64,000 nt of DNA, taken from positions 3,782,001-3,846,000 of the forward strand of contig NC_060020.1 in the NCBI RefSeq assembly GCF_021134715.1, read 5' to 3'. Below, piece after piece: positions 63,823-64,000 of the stretch (positions are counted from its first letter, which is position 1; every line of letters starts with the position of its first letter). The notes under the pieces were generated by a model. That model did no database searches. It worked only from the letters and a program-made list of their open reading frames with translations, and was not told the origin of the DNA. This stretch comes from Daphnia pulex (taxonomy: Eukaryota > Arthropoda > Branchiopoda > Diplostraca > Daphniidae). The translations under genes were made by a program, and so were the position numbers.

Positions 63823-63846
63823 CGGCTAGTCACGCGTGACTAGCCG
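63823..63846. repeat. Perfect 24-bp palindrome
   Basis: The left half CGGCTAGTCACG is followed directly by its exact reverse complement, with no spacer. It could form a 12-bp-stem cruciform, or be a dimeric transcription-factor site (the inner part contains GTCACGCGTGAC). Chance occurrence of a 24-bp perfect palindrome in 64 kb is very unlikely. Confidence 0.95.
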
Positions 63847-64000
63847 CAATAACGTTGTTGGCGAGACAAAATCTGAAGAATTAAAGAGAAGCAACGAATT
63901 CCAGAATTTATTGTTACTGATGAAATATCCCACTACATTGTCAGAATGCCAGTCGTAAATAATGCTAACGACGTTTCAAGCGTGAGCGCAAGAGTTTTCG

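Overview
This is eukaryotic nuclear DNA. Short introns (about 50-280 bp) with GT-AG borders, AATAAA poly(A) signals, many microsatellites and the gene content point to an arthropod. A branchiopod crustacean such as Daphnia is my best inference, not something a diagnostic sequence proves.

The left 17 kb is gene-dense and carries conserved housekeeping genes, many in divergent pairs. In order: the first two coding exons of a DUSP11-type RNA phosphatase (minus, rest not found); NOSIP (plus); a multi-intron non-coding host gene with three near-identical box C/D snoRNAs (plus); a TGN38/TGOLN2-like single-pass Golgi protein (minus); adenosine kinase (plus); the proteasome/CTD phosphatase UBLCP1 (plus); the ESCRT-III subunit CHMP3/Vps24 (minus); and the NuA4/TIP60 bromodomain subunit BRD8 (plus). 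Every spliced model below was assembled by eye from splice signals, and each complete model gives an in-frame total. DUSP11/NOSIP, TGOLN2/ADK and CHMP3/BRD8 share short head-to-head intervals (about 340-775 bp) that probably act as bidirectional promoters. The genes are otherwise functionally unrelated: RNA phosphatase, ubiquitin ligase, 18S rRNA modification, Golgi traffic, purine salvage, proteasome control, membrane scission and chromatin.

From 17.3 to 18.3 kb lies an unidentified, apparently broken coding-like stretch. From 18.3 kb to the right end (about 45 kb) there is no complete gene. This part is rich in CT/GA, CA/GT, CTG and homopolymer repeats and looks like the 5' regulatory and intronic territory of one or more large genes. 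It holds plausible 5' UTR exons ending in good donors (20.6 and 28.7 kb) and several short candidate coding first exons on the plus strand (44.9, 46.1, 50.5 and 54.1 kb). The 50.5 kb exon is the strongest: it encodes an Ala/Ser/Pro-rich leader and the first half of a WW domain, then splices out toward exons beyond the window. All four candidates end in the same splice phase, which fits alternative promoters of one long gene but does not prove it.

An AT-richer island at 48.3-49.3 kb carries a palindrome-rich element and a C2H2 zinc-finger fragment followed by an A-rich tail, probably a remnant of an inserted element. Near the right end is a perfect 24-bp palindrome. I see no CRISPR array, rRNA, convincing tRNA or intact transposon.
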